Below, one piece after another: positions 1 through 8,849 of a stretch of 64,000 nt of DNA. The first letter of the stretch is position 1. Each line of letters opens with the position of its first letter. Source of the stretch: Clostridia bacterium (lineage in GTDB: Bacteria > Bacillota > Clostridia > TANB77 > UBA1234); NCBI GenBank assembly GCA_017521465.1, contig JAFXCN010000013.1:1-64000 (forward strand), read 5' to 3'. The notes under the pieces were generated by a model. It did no database searches, was not told where the DNA came from, and saw only the letters and a list, made by a program, of their open reading frames with translations. Made by a program: the position numbers and the translations under genes.

Positions 1-2633
1 ATTCCATTAGAATCTGCATCTGTCTTTGTTATTCCATATCCTGATCTTGGTGTTGCCGTTCCTGAAAATATTGCTGCTGCGTTACTTTTTATTATACCGT
101 TGTAGAAGTTAAATCCATCTGGTGCATATATTCCATATGTTCCGCCTTGAGCTGTTGGTGCTGTTGTACTTAATGTTGCACTTGAATCACCAAAAGTCAA
201 AGCCCCAGAACCCGCTGTTATATTTATACCACGTCCTGATGATGTTATTGTTCCTCCTGTTACTATTACTTCTCCTGTATTTCTGTATGAATATATAGCA
301 TTTACTGATGATGTCGCTATACCAGTAGCTGATAATGTACCTCCTGATATAGTTATAGGAATTTTAGTTATTACATCTGTTCCTGATGTCCCAGCACTTA
401 TTGCTCTAGAATATCCAGTTTCTGTAGTAGACTCCGCACTTATTACTGGACTACCCGAGATATTTATTGATGTTTCTAACACTTCTGTATGGTAACTTTC
501 TATGGCAATAGCATTATGTCCTTTTGCAGCGATTGTACCTCCACTTATTACTTTGTTTCCTATTCCTCCTATTGCTCTTGCCCCTTGTGAAGTTGCATTA
601 TTTGTTGCCGAAATTGTACCACCTGTTACATTTGTTGTTGCTCCTTTTGCTGTATATAATGTATGCACATTTGCACTGTCTAATGTAGCAGTAGCTAATA
701 CTGAACCACCTTTTATATTTGCTATACCATAATTTATTATTGTATATACATTTGATTTTATTGTTCCACTGTTTATATTTATTGTTCCAGCAGCATAGTT
801 GTATATTGCTTTGTATGCTGTTGATGTTCCAGTGTGTTCTATAGTTGCACTAGTTACATTTAATGTTCCTGAGTTTTTTATTGTATGAACATTAGATGCT
901 GTTGTAATTGTACCTGTTCCTGTTATGCTTAATGCATATCCTTCAGATACTGTGATTGTTTTTGTTCTTGTTAATGTTTTTCCATTTGTATTAAGTGTTA
1001 TATTTTTACCAATAGTTGCTGTTGATGAATCTGTTACATTTTTTAATACTGTAATTGTACTACCTGCCGACGCACCTGCTATTGCCTCTTGCAATGTTTC
1101 ATAATAAGTGCTTCCTACACTATAAAAAGCTTCTTTTATTGTTATAGATTTACTAGAAACATTTCCTGCTTGATCTTTAGTATAGAAGTAATATGTTCCT
1201 GCACTTGTTACAGTATATGTTTGTGTTGTTTGAGATGTTGTTGCTGTTATTGATGTATACGATGGTGTGCCAGAACCTTTTACAAATGCATATGCTACAA
1301 TTCCACTTGCAGAATCTGTTGCTTTACCTGTTAAAGTAATATTACTTCCTGCCCATAATGCTTGACTCGCCGTTAAACTATCTATTGTTGGTGCTGCCGT
1401 ATCTATACTTACTTTAAAGCTTCCCGCATCACTTGCGTTTCCAGCTTTATCTACTACTTTAAAATATTGTGTTGCATTTCTGTCTGCGCTAAATGATGCT
1501 GGATTGTTACATGTTACCCATGTACCCGAATCATTTTTCCATTCATAATGATCTATTCCACTTGCTGCATCATTTGAAGAAATATGTACATATACAGATG
1601 TATTTGTCCAACTTCCCGCAGTGTATGCACTTCCTGTTGCTGATGATTTTGTTCCTGAAAGTGTTGGTGTATTTGGTTTAGTTTTGTCTATACATACTTT
1701 AAAACTTCCTGCCGCACTTGCATTTCCAGCCTTATCAACTGCTCTAAAATATTGTGTTCCGTTTCTTTCTGCAGTAAATGATGCTGGATTGTTACATGTT
1801 ACCCATGTACCCGAATCATTTTTCCATTCATAATGATCTATTCCAGACAATGTATCTGTTGATGAAAGATGTACATACACTCCTCCATTAGTCCAGCTTC
1901 CAGAAGAGATTGCAGCACCTGTTGCTGAACCTTTTGTTCCAGATGTTGTTGGCGCACTTGGTGCTGTTTTATCATATATTACAGAAACCGCACCAAGTGT
2001 TTCACTTGTATTTCCTGCATTATCATAACCATATACATGAATATGATATACACCTTCTGTTCCTGGTGTATGCTGTGTTAAATCTATTGTTGTACTATAT
2101 GTTGGTCCAGCACCAGTTACTTGATACCATACAATATCATCTTGCCAATCTGCATCAGACCATGTTGGGAATTTTACATCTGACATTCCGCTTCCACCCG
2201 TGTCTGTAACATTAGCACTTACAGACACTTTACCTGTTTTTGTATATGCTGGTATTGTTGCGCTTCCTGTTGGCGCCACATTATCAAGTACAGCAGTACA
2301 AAGATCACATCTTCCATCTCCGTTTGAATCTGAGTGTGTGCCTGTAACAGTACCTTTACATAGTGTACATGCTCTCCTATGATACGTTTCATCTAGATAC
2401 TTCCAACTTCCCCATGTATGTTGTCCTGAACTCGAAGTTACCACTCCACCACAAGCGTTACAAACAACCTCTACCTTATGCGTACTTGTACTTCCTGTAG
2501 CAGTATATTTATAGCTAACGTCTGAACTCGAACATCCCGATATGTGTGCAGCATGAACTTCACTACCTGCAAATATATTTGTTAAAATTATCAACATCAT
2601 TAACATCACTATTATTAACGATTTATTTTTCAT
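1..2633 (-). CDS. Large secreted Ig-like/repeat surface protein (3' part outside window)
   Basis: The reading frame is open from an ATG at 2633 to the left window edge, so the C terminus is missing. RBS GGGGGA lies just upstream. The N terminus is a signal peptide (MKNKSLIIVMLMMLIILTNI, cleavage near SEVHA). It is followed by a cysteine module (CNACGG, CTLCKG, then DSNGDGRCDLC) like those in other gut Firmicutes surface proteins. Next come Ig-like/'Bsp-like' segments; two copies contain the same block (SGIDHYEWKNDSGTWVTCNN, around 1800-1850 and 1500-1560), which shows internal duplication. Nearer the left edge the protein becomes a Thr/Ser/Gly-rich stretch with repeated 'GTI', 'ISGGT', 'VTGGT' turns, as in right-handed beta-helix or carbohydrate-binding adhesins. 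Extracellular and probably adhesive; no catalytic motif seen. Family-level assignment is inference. Confidence 0.85.
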   Translation of the reverse strand, partial: MKNKSLIIVMLMMLIILTNIFAGSEVHAAHISGCSSSDVSYKYTATGSTSTHKVEVVCNACGGVVTSSSGQHTWGSWKYLDETYHRRACTLCKGTVTGTHSDSNGDGRCDLCTAVLDNVAPTGSATIPAYTKTGKVSVSANVTDTGGSGMSDVKFPTWSDADWQDDIVWYQVTGAGPTYSTTIDLTQHTPGTEGVYHIHVYGYDNAGNTSETLGAVSVIYDKTAPSAPTTSGTKGSATGAAISSGSWTNGGVYVHLSSTDTLSGIDHYEWKNDSGTWVTCNNPASFTAERNGTQYFRAVDKAGNASAAGSFKVCIDKTKPNTPTLSGTKSSATGSAYTAGSWTNTSVYVHISSNDAASGIDHYEWKNDSGTWVTCNNPASFSADRNATQYFKVVDKAGNASDAGSFKVSIDTAAPTIDSLTASQALWAGSNITLTGKATDSASGIVAYAFVKGSGTPSYTSITATTSQTTQTYTVTSAGTYYFYTKDQAGNVSSKSITIKEAFYSVGSTYYETLQEAIAGASAGSTITVLKNVTDSSTATIGKNITLNTNGKTLTRTKTITVSEGYALSITGTGTITTASNVHTIKNSGTLNVTSATIEHTGTSTAYKAIYNYAAGTININSGTIKSNVYTIINYGIANIKGGSVLATATLDSANVHTLYTAKGATTNVTGGTISATNNATSQGARAIGGIGNKVISGGTIAAKGHNAIAIESYHTEVLETSINISGSPVISAESTTETGYSRAISAGTSGTDVITKIPITISGGTLSATGIATSSVNAIYSYRNTGEVIVTGGTITSSGRGINITAGSGALTFGDSSATLSTTAPTAQGGTYGIYAPDGFNFYNGIIKSNAAAIFSGTATPRSGYGITKTDADSNG

Positions 2634-2824
2634 CTGTATCCCCCAATTTTCTTTATCTTTTACGCAATTTCTTATTTTCGTATTTTTGCTCTGACTATGC
2701 TGCATTTCATAGTCTACTTGCTTTTCATAAAGCTTCGGCTTTTCTCTTACAATCTGCTCATAATCTTTTGAACATCTAAAGATTCGCCTTTTGCCGTCTA
2801 TTCACTTTTAACAGATGCATACAT
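2634..2824 (-). pseudogene. Frameshifted short ORF in the leader of the surface-protein gene
   Basis: A good RBS (AAAGGAGAGTGACT) precedes an ATG at 2824 that encodes MYASVKSE and then stops. One base back (-1 frame) the sequence is open again, reads IDGKRRIFRCSKDYEQ and continues through YEKQVDYEMQHSQSK directly in frame into the ATG at 2633. The composition looks like coding sequence. Either this is a broken ~60-codon gene that happens to join the surface-protein frame, or the surface protein has a longer N terminus reached through a frameshift. A 7-bp hairpin (GACTATG/CATAGTC) sits inside. I do not recognise the peptide. Confidence 0.4.
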
Positions 2825-2919
2825 AGTCACTCTCCTTTCGATAAATTTTTGTTGGGTGTTTTTCTTACTGTTTCCGTTAAGTTTTTCGCTTAAAGTATTA
2901 CTTTCTTTCAACTATCAAA

Positions 2920-2948
2920 ATTATATTCTCGTTTTTTTTCTTTGTCTA
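2920..2948 (-). promoter_or_regulatory. Sigma-A-type promoter of the surface-protein gene
   Basis: On the minus strand TAGACA (2948-2943) is followed after 17 bases by TATAAT (2925-2920). A transcript starting near 2913 would have a leader of about 280 nt before the ATG at 2633, including the short ORF at 2824. Confidence 0.7.
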
Positions 2949-2967
2949 TATACGTACGCGCGCGCGC
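2947..2967. other. 21-bp alternating purine-pyrimidine tract
   Basis: An uninterrupted alternating pyrimidine-purine run (TATATACGTACG then CGCGCGCGC) overlaps the -35 element of the promoter at 2920-2948. Such tracts can adopt Z-DNA under negative supercoiling. It is a conspicuous GC block in very AT-rich sequence. Confidence 0.6.
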
Positions 2968-3223
2968 CCGCTATTTTAGTAGGGTTTCGGGTTTTTGCCT
3001 TTTAAAAAACCTTTACGGAAGCTACTTTTGACTTTATTATTAACTAACGCATTTTGTCGATTTATTAAGTTTTATTAACAAAAATATTACAACTTTGTTA
3101 CAAGATTTCTAAAAGTGTCAAAAATTGTCTCACCCGAAACGCTCATAAACTTATTTCCGTAAGCACACAGTATCCCTTATTATTATTTTATTCTCATATA
3201 AAAGTTAATTCTATGCAAAAAAA

Positions 3224-3249
3224 CTGGCAAGACAGGTTCATCTTGCCAG
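3224..3249 (-). terminator. Second of two tandem terminators
   Basis: Perfect 9-bp stem CTGGCAAGA/TCTTGCCAG, followed on the minus strand by TTTTTTT. It backs up the stronger hairpin at 3255-3308. Confidence 0.75.
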
Positions 3250-3254
3250 CCACG

Positions 3255-3308
3255 CAAAAAAGAACCCATGAAACATATTATAATTTGTGTTTCATGAGTT
3301 CTTTTTTT
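3255..3308 (-). terminator. Rho-independent terminator (bidirectional form)
   Basis: Long stem (AAAAAAGAAC..CATGAAACA paired with TGTTTCATG.GTTCTTTTTT) lying just after the stop of the lipoprotein gene that ends at 3319. The U tract is present on both strands. Confidence 0.85.
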
Positions 3309-3318
3309 AAGTCCTTTT

Positions 3319-3891
3319 TTAAATTTCTTCCTGAGATTCTATTGTCATATTTAATTCACTTTCTATTTTTTTCGCATCTTCTGACAATATAAAAGTTACG
3401 TATCCACCTTCTTGTTTTAATATATAATTGTCTGGATTATTTATAATTTTTAACATTTCGTCATTATTTGCATATTTTTCTTGCAAATTCAAATATCTCT
3501 TTACAAACACTTGCATGACTTTTTCTGTTTGCTCATTATCTTGTAACTTCACAAGTCCCACTTCATCTATCGTATTTTCTGTTTCTATGCTACGAATTTC
3601 TTTTTCTATACCTTGTATATTCTCATCAAATTCAAATTTTTCAGTTATTTCTTTATCCGACAATGTTGTCTCTTTGTTAAGTCCAGAAATATCTTCAATC
3701 TTTAAAAACACTTTTGTAAATTCTTGCTTTTCTTCGGCAATTGATTGATTACTATTTTTTTCCGATTCTATATTTCCCTGAGAATTATTACTTTCTTCTT
3801 TCAAATTATTCGGTTTTTCTTTTACACCGCATGCTATTAGCGAAAATGTTATTACACAACTTATCGCTATTAGTTTTAATATTTTCTTCAT
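3319..3891 (-). CDS. DUF4358-like lipoprotein
   Basis: 190 residues. A lipoprotein signal peptide ends in the lipobox LIAC (Cys21), so the protein should be anchored on the outer face of the membrane. After an Asn/Glu/Ser-rich linker, the C-terminal ~110 residues contain a pattern shared with the neighbouring gene at 4039-4572: '..EITEKF', 'VGLVKLQDNEQTEKV', 'LQEKYANNDE' and 'YVTFILSEDAKKI'. This resembles DUF4358, a family of small Clostridia lipoproteins without known activity; the assignment is made by eye. RBS GGAGGTAATT. It is the last gene of the minus-strand group 7491-3319 and is followed by tandem terminators. Confidence 0.75.
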   Translation of the reverse strand: MKKILKLIAISCVITFSLIACGVKEKPNNLKEESNNSQGNIESEKNSNQSIAEEKQEFTKVFLKIEDISGLNKETTLSDKEITEKFEFDENIQGIEKEIRSIETENTIDEVGLVKLQDNEQTEKVMQVFVKRYLNLQEKYANNDEMLKIINNPDNYILKQEGGYVTFILSEDAKKIESELNMTIESQEEI

Positions 3892-4000
3892 AATTACCTC
3901 CTACAAAATATTCTTTTATTAATTATATTTTAATTTTATTGTTTTTTCAATCACTAATTATTCGTCTTTTTGTATAATTTTATTATTTAATATACACAAA

Positions 4001-4032
4001 ACGCCGGAGTTAAATATCTTCAACTTCGGCGT
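4001..4032 (-). terminator. Hairpin terminator between two lipoprotein genes
   Basis: 11-bp stem ACGCCGGAGTT/AACTTCGGCGT with one G-T pair, directly after the stop at 4039. On the minus strand it is followed by TTTTGTGTAT, a weak U tract, so read-through into the 3891 gene is possible. Confidence 0.65.
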
Positions 4033-4038
4033 CCTATT

Positions 4039-4572
4039 TTAGAATTCAGCATCTATTGCTTCAATCAATTCATTTGCATTTTTTGAAATTACTAATACAG
4101 CAACATCATCTAGAATTTTTATTTTTGTGTTTTCTGCGTTTTCTAATGTGCTATATATTTCTGAATTATCTTTATATTCTTCTTTTAATGCTTGTAACCT
4201 ATCGTACATCATTTTTTGTATTGGAAATTGTTGTTCTACACTTGTTAGTTTTACTATTGCTATTTCCTCATGGTTATTTTCCGAAACATTTGTTATAACA
4301 GTTTTTTCTAATCCTTTTATTTCTCCTAAATTATATCTTTGCATAATTTCTACTTCCGTTAATTCTGTAGCTGTTTCACCAAGTTTATCTTTTATTGTTG
4401 TTATTCCGCTGTTCAAATCGTATGTTTCATTTAATGGTTTTTCTTTTACCTCTTCTTGTATATTATTATTTGCGTTATTGTTAGGCACCTCATCATTTTC
4501 TTTTTTATTACAACCCACAAGACCAATTACTACAATAATAGCTGCAATTAAAAATATTATATTTTTTTTCAT
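4039..4572 (-). CDS. DUF4358-like lipoprotein, paralogue of 3319-3891
   Basis: The start is taken at the ATG at 4572, since TAGGAG lies 9 bases before it; an ATG three codons upstream abuts the RBS. 177 residues; lipobox LVGC (Cys21). The C-terminal half (LTEVEIMQRY.., EIAIVKLTSVEQQFPIQKM, LKEEYKDNSE, VAVLVISKNANELIEAI) aligns with the downstream lipoprotein, so the two are tandem paralogues of a DUF4358-like family. It starts 12 bases after the stop of the 806-residue pilin-like gene, which suggests co-transcription and possibly a shared surface role. Function unknown. Confidence 0.75.
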   Translation of the reverse strand: MKKNIIFLIAAIIVVIGLVGCNKKENDEVPNNNANNNIQEEVKEKPLNETYDLNSGITTIKDKLGETATELTEVEIMQRYNLGEIKGLEKTVITNVSENNHEEIAIVKLTSVEQQFPIQKMMYDRLQALKEEYKDNSEIYSTLENAENTKIKILDDVAVLVISKNANELIEAIDAEF

Positions 4573-4584
4573 ATCACACATCTC

Positions 4585-7005
4585 CTACTTTTTAATATAT
4601 TCTAATTCTGGCAATGTCCTGTCATATATTAATGAACTTCCTGTTAAGTCCGCATTTGTGTATTGCTTAGTAGATTCTTTACCTGCTAAAGATTTTATTC
4701 CTGAAATCTTTAATGCTAATTCACCTTCTGGCATAGATGTTGCTGCCACTATTGTTGCTGACCAATTAATCTTATCATCAGATGTTATATTAGTAACATT
4801 TAATCCTCCTACATTAATTGTTGGCGCAGTTGCTAATGCTTTGTTAGCTGTGAATGTAACCGCTATTGTCCCATTTGTTTTTACAAATCCACTTTGATTT
4901 TCAACTTCAGGTGTTGGATTGTATATTTTTATATTGCTTAACGCCGCTTCCTCATCGTCAATATTAAATGCAAAACTACTGCAAACACTTTTCGCTGTTT
5001 TATTTCCTAAAGCATCTTCTACACCTTTGTCTATCCATAAATAGTACGAACCGGTTAAATTTGCTGGTGTAGTTATTTCTACTGATGTACTTTTTTGAGT
5101 AATTGTATTGGTCGTTTTGATCTCTGTATATGCCGTTGGTGGAGTAGTGTCATTTTGTGACCATGCATATCTTATCACTGTTCCAGGAGCAATCATCGCC
5201 TTATCATCTTCTATTTTAACCACAGCCTTGTGACTTGTTTGTAAAGCTCCCGCTTCATCTCCAGGTATTGTTTCAACGATAACCGTAGGTGCTGTTTTAT
5301 CATAATTTGCAATTGTTGTTACAACAGCATCGCCTCTATTTGGCTCTGGTGTACGATCATCTTTCGCTCTAACACTTAAACTTATATTTTCTTTATCTAT
5401 AGTAAGTGTCGTTCCTTCTGTCCATGTATATCCTCCATCTGTAGAATATTCTATAGTTAAATTTGGAAGTTCTGTTTCTAATTTTAATCCTATTGTAAAT
5501 TCATTTGCAACATAACCACTTGGAAGACCTATTACTTGTACTTTTGGAACTTTTAATGTTTTAGTATCTGGTATCTTATATTGTGCTGTTTGATTATTTC
5601 CAAAATCTAGCGCTACTACATAAATATCATATATTGTATTTGCTTGAAGATTAATAAATGTTTTTATTCCTATAGCATTTTCCTCAACTTCAATTAGTGG
5701 TATTTCCTCCCAATTAATTATGCCATCTCCATCTTCATCAATTGCGAACTTATAACCTTTTATTCCTTTATCATCTTCTGTATATGCTACAACTTTTAAC
5801 GATGATGTTGTTGCTTCATTAAGTCTTGCAAACGACCCTTCTGCTGTAAAAGAATTTGGTGGATTTTTGTCCATTGATTTTAAACATGTATCACACACTC
5901 CATCATCATTTTTATCAGCATGCACGTCATAAAATAATTTATTTCCATCTATACAATCAATATTTCCTTCTCCCGAAACCGGACAAGTTTCTTCGCATTC
6001 TCTCCAATGATATCTTTCATCCTCTATTATCCAGCCTGAATCTGTATGTTCCACTGAATACTCACACAATTCACAAAATCTTCTATGTGTGTTATCATTT
6101 ATAACTTCATACTTTATTTTGTGCTCCATCTGTACTGATTCCCATCCGCAGACTGCACAAACTTCTTTATGATATTTTGAGTCGTAATTCGATGCATCTA
6201 TACTTATTCTTACATATCCTTTTTCGTGATCATCTGTTTCTTTTTTCAAATTACATTTTATACATTGCTTCCAGTGCTTAATAGCGTCTGTTGTCCATTT
6301 TTCTCCGCCTCTTCCGTCTGATTCAAATTCATGTCCAGTTGCCGGTCTTGACGAATCAATTTCTTTACATCTATTACAGGTTGCCGCTGCTGTACATGTC
6401 GGCTCTGCAAAATCATGTCCAAGAGCACTTTCGTGTCCCACATTAGGCGCTCCACACTTTAAACAAAAAGACCCCTTCGTACATGTTTGGACAGAATATA
6501 AATGCGTTCCGCCCGAAGCTCCGCTACAAATAGAGTCTTTTATTATTCCAGCTAGAAAATTCCTATCTATTTCTATCAAATACGCTTCACCTGTGACATA
6601 ATCTACCAAAACCGTTTTTACCATTTCTGCTGATGGATTTTTTAAATCTTTTTCAATATATTTTTCGCTATCCAAAACGCCTAACTGTTCCGCCGAAATA
6701 GCATCAACCAAATACCAAATGTCATGGCTTTCTATTGTAAAATCTTCTGGCAATCCTTTTATTTTATCTAGATTATCTGTTTTAAACGGATGGCCTATAT
6801 AGTACATTGTTACTTCTATCTGTTTATCGTTTTGTAATTGCAAAGCCGCATCGGATATAAATTTAACAACCGCTTCCGTTTTTGCTCTATTTGATTCTTG
6901 TATATAATCATATCCCACTGTAACAACTACGCTTAGCAATATTATCATTGAAATAATTATTACTACTAATGATACTAACGAGATACCCTTATTGTTTTTT
7001 TTCAT
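4585..7005 (-). CDS. Giant prepilin-like surface protein with CxxC modules and Ig-like repeats
   Basis: 806 residues. The N terminus (KKNNKGISLVSLVVIIISMI) has a short basic leader, a Gly and then a hydrophobic helix as in type IV prepilins, although the position +5 Glu is replaced by Ser/Leu. A pilin-like N-terminal region of ~150 residues follows. Residues ~160-400 hold at least six CxxC pairs (CLKCG, CNRC, CIKCN, CAVCG, CELC, CDTC) spaced by His/Trp motifs. The C-terminal half is Ig-like repeats ('GYKFAIDEDGDG', 'DKTAPTVIVET'). It resembles the cysteine module of the protein at 1-2633. Probably a minor/adhesive pilin or an S-layer-associated protein. RBS TTAGGAGAAATAGAA; it lies between lipoprotein genes. 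Function inferred. Confidence 0.8.
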   Translation of the reverse strand: MKKNNKGISLVSLVVIIISMIILLSVVVTVGYDYIQESNRAKTEAVVKFISDAALQLQNDKQIEVTMYYIGHPFKTDNLDKIKGLPEDFTIESHDIWYLVDAISAEQLGVLDSEKYIEKDLKNPSAEMVKTVLVDYVTGEAYLIEIDRNFLAGIIKDSICSGASGGTHLYSVQTCTKGSFCLKCGAPNVGHESALGHDFAEPTCTAAATCNRCKEIDSSRPATGHEFESDGRGGEKWTTDAIKHWKQCIKCNLKKETDDHEKGYVRISIDASNYDSKYHKEVCAVCGWESVQMEHKIKYEVINDNTHRRFCELCEYSVEHTDSGWIIEDERYHWRECEETCPVSGEGNIDCIDGNKLFYDVHADKNDDGVCDTCLKSMDKNPPNSFTAEGSFARLNEATTSSLKVVAYTEDDKGIKGYKFAIDEDGDGIINWEEIPLIEVEENAIGIKTFINLQANTIYDIYVVALDFGNNQTAQYKIPDTKTLKVPKVQVIGLPSGYVANEFTIGLKLETELPNLTIEYSTDGGYTWTEGTTLTIDKENISLSVRAKDDRTPEPNRGDAVVTTIANYDKTAPTVIVETIPGDEAGALQTSHKAVVKIEDDKAMIAPGTVIRYAWSQNDTTPPTAYTEIKTTNTITQKSTSVEITTPANLTGSYYLWIDKGVEDALGNKTAKSVCSSFAFNIDDEEAALSNIKIYNPTPEVENQSGFVKTNGTIAVTFTANKALATAPTINVGGLNVTNITSDDKINWSATIVAATSMPEGELALKISGIKSLAGKESTKQYTNADLTGSSLIYDRTLPELEYIKK

Positions 7006-7038
7006 TTCTATTTCTCCTAACTACATATATTTTTTATA

Positions 7039-7491
7039 TTACTTATTTTCTAAAAATTTTATATCATATACTTCTGTGTGATCTAATGTAATTTCTCTTC
7101 TTCCTTTTACAGTTTGTTTTGGAGAAATTGTACCTATGTAGAAATTTTTCAATCTTTTTATTTCTTCATTTTTTTCATTTAACAAAACAATTGTTACTTC
7201 TTTTTCATATAAAATTTTTTCAGAGGAATTGTACGCGTCGAATTCTAATTTTGTAAGATTTCCCGACTCTTTAATAGATATATTTTTAAATTCAAGTTCG
7301 CCTAATTTTTTAGTTTCATTAACCACTTTATCACTTTTATTTATTTTAGTGCCATCTTCATCAATATATGTAAGCTCTATTTTTTCAGTTTCTTTTTCTT
7401 TCACATTATTTGGTCCACAACCTATCATTGTAGTCGCTACAATGATAAAGGATAAACACCCAAAAACTATCTTTTTCATTGGTTTATTCAT
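7039..7491 (-). CDS. Small lipoprotein of unknown function
   Basis: 150 residues from the ATG at 7491, chosen because GGGAGGG lies 6 bases upstream. The signal peptide ends with MIGC, a lipobox. The mature domain (about 110 residues) alternates beta-strand-like stretches (LGELEFKNISIKESGNLTKL, VTIVLLNEKNEEIKRL, FYIGTISPKQTV, ITLDHTEVYDIKF), suggesting a small FxLYD/Ig-like beta sandwich. It is the first gene of a minus-strand run with the giant pilin-like protein and two further lipoproteins. I do not recognise the family. Confidence 0.7.
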   Translation of the reverse strand: MNKPMKKIVFGCLSFIIVATTMIGCGPNNVKEKETEKIELTYIDEDGTKINKSDKVVNETKKLGELEFKNISIKESGNLTKLEFDAYNSSEKILYEKEVTIVLLNEKNEEIKRLKNFYIGTISPKQTVKGRREITLDHTEVYDIKFLENK

Positions 7492-7609
7492 TAATTTCCC
7501 TCCCATACATCCAATTACCGCATGTATAATCTTATTTTACTATAAATACAACCTCTTTGTAAATAAAAGCAATAGTTTGTAACATAAATTTAATATTTCA
7601 TAGAAAAAG

Positions 7610-7775
7610 GAAAAGCAGCTTCGCAAGCATCCGAGCAAACGAACCGAAAGTTTGAGCATCATAGCAAATTACTGTAACACAGTTCGTTTTCGCAGACGGT
7701 TAGCTAGCGCGGGCGGCGATTCGCCCTTTTCCGTCAGCGAAAATGCTTCCTTCGGAAGCTTTGATGCACCCAGTT
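7610..7775. repeat. Family B REP/MITE-like element, copy 1
   Basis: Read on the minus strand it starts near GCATCAAAGCTTCCGAAGG, has the GCTTCCGAAGGAAGC palindrome, a GC-rich central hairpin and then GAAAACGAACTGTGTTACA. Related copies lie at 8608-8770, 22595-22697 and 51575-51710. This copy has a diverged centre (GGGCGAATCGCC). It occupies the whole gap between the 7491 gene and tatD. Confidence 0.65.
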
Positions 7776-7794
7776 CCTTAGCACTACAAAATAT

Positions 7795-7820
7795 AAAAGG
7801 AAGCTCAAAAGCTTCCTTTT
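7795..7820 (-). terminator. tatD terminator
   Basis: AAAAGGAAGC/GCTTCCTTTT stem starting at the TAA stop of tatD, with a U-rich tail. Confidence 0.75.
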
Positions 7821-8577
7821 ATATTTTGTATATTCTCATTGTATTTCCCATTGTTATCTCTGCAATTTCTTCTAATGTTTTTTCTCTTAATTCTGCAACT
7901 TTTTTTGCTGTTTCAATTACATATGAAGGGTCATTTCTTTTTCCTCTATATGCTTGTGGTGCCAAATATGGGCAATCTGTTTCTATCAGCAGTCTATCTT
8001 CTGGAACTATTTTTACAACTTCTACTACATTTTTTGCATTCTTAAATGTTACTGTTCCAGATATTGATATATATCCATCCAGCTTTATAATTTCTTTTGC
8101 TACTTCTACACTTGAAGAAAAGCAATGCATTATAAACCCTGCATTTATTTTGTTTTGCTTTAATATTTCAAGCATATCCATATCCGCATCTCTGCTATGA
8201 ATTGAAATAGGCAAGTTTAATTCATTCGCAATTTTTATTTGTTCAACAAAATATTTTTTCTGGTTTTCTTTATTTAAATTATCATAATGATAGTCTAAGC
8301 CAATTTCTCCAATTGCAACAACTTTTTTGTTTTGTGCAAGTTCTCTAATATATGATAAATTTATATCTTTATTACATTCATCCGGATGCGCACCAACCAC
8401 TGCAAAAATTGTTTCATATTTATTTGCAAGCTCAACAGCTTTTTTTGAAGTTTCTTCGCTATAGCCTATTTCCGTAATAAATTTTACATCTGAATCAAAA
8501 CACTTTTGTATTACTTCTTCTCTATCTTCATCAAAAGCTTCATCACATAAATGTGCGTGTGAATCGAAAAAAATCAT
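7819..8577 (-). CDS. tatD: TatD family metal-dependent DNase
   Basis: 252 residues from the ATG at 8577, which has AAGGAG 8 bases upstream; the ATG two codons earlier is too close. TIM-barrel amidohydrolase-type hydrolase with N-terminal metal ligands FDSHAHL, GEIGLDYHY, the internal histidines (SIHSRD, FIMHCFSSS) and the C-terminal ETDCPYLAP. Members are 3'-5' DNases (YabD/YcfH). In B. subtilis it sits beside metS, and here metG is the next gene upstream on the same strand, but the two are separated by ~570 bp of repeats and a small RNA. Confidence 0.95.
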   Translation of the reverse strand: MIFFDSHAHLCDEAFDEDREEVIQKCFDSDVKFITEIGYSEETSKKAVELANKYETIFAVVGAHPDECNKDINLSYIRELAQNKKVVAIGEIGLDYHYDNLNKENQKKYFVEQIKIANELNLPISIHSRDADMDMLEILKQNKINAGFIMHCFSSSVEVAKEIIKLDGYISISGTVTFKNAKNVVEVVKIVPEDRLLIETDCPYLAPQAYRGKRNDPSYVIETAKKVAELREKTLEEIAEITMGNTMRIYKI

Positions 8578-8607
8578 ATCCATTTCTCCTTTTTATGTTT
8601 CTATTGT

Positions 8608-8770
8608 GTGTATCTCTGCTTCCAAAGGAAGCATTTTTCCAGGCCGAAAAAATGCTTTCGCCCGCGCAGCGGCGGCCTGGGAAAACGAACTGCGTTACAC
8701 CCATTTGGAATGATACTCAACTTTTACGTCAGCGAAAATGTTTCCTTCGGAAACTTTGAGACGCACAGAA
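8608..8770. repeat. Family B REP/MITE-like element, copy 2
   Basis: GCTTCCaaaGGAAGC, then CCAGGCCG paired with CGGCCTGG around a GC-rich loop, then GAAAACGAACTGCGTTACAC and GGAATGATACTC, followed by a second GTTTCCTTCGGAAAC palindrome. Closely matches the copies at 22595-22697 and 51575-51710. Confidence 0.75.
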
Positions 8771-8849
8771 AATAGTGCAGCTCGGTTAATTGAAATTCTA
8801 TTACTAGCATCCTTCTTTAAGTACCTACTTAATAGAAGAAAAAAATAAC

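Noticed and set aside
502-2779. Several plus-strand ORFs over the left-edge surface gene
   Set aside because: Shadows of the minus-strand frame; none has an RBS and their composition is odd.
2641-2823. Riboswitch (c-di-GMP type) upstream of the surface-protein gene
   Set aside because: A GGCAAA-like string and hairpins are present, but the conserved core of GEMM-type riboswitches could not be matched, and the stretch reads as broken coding sequence.
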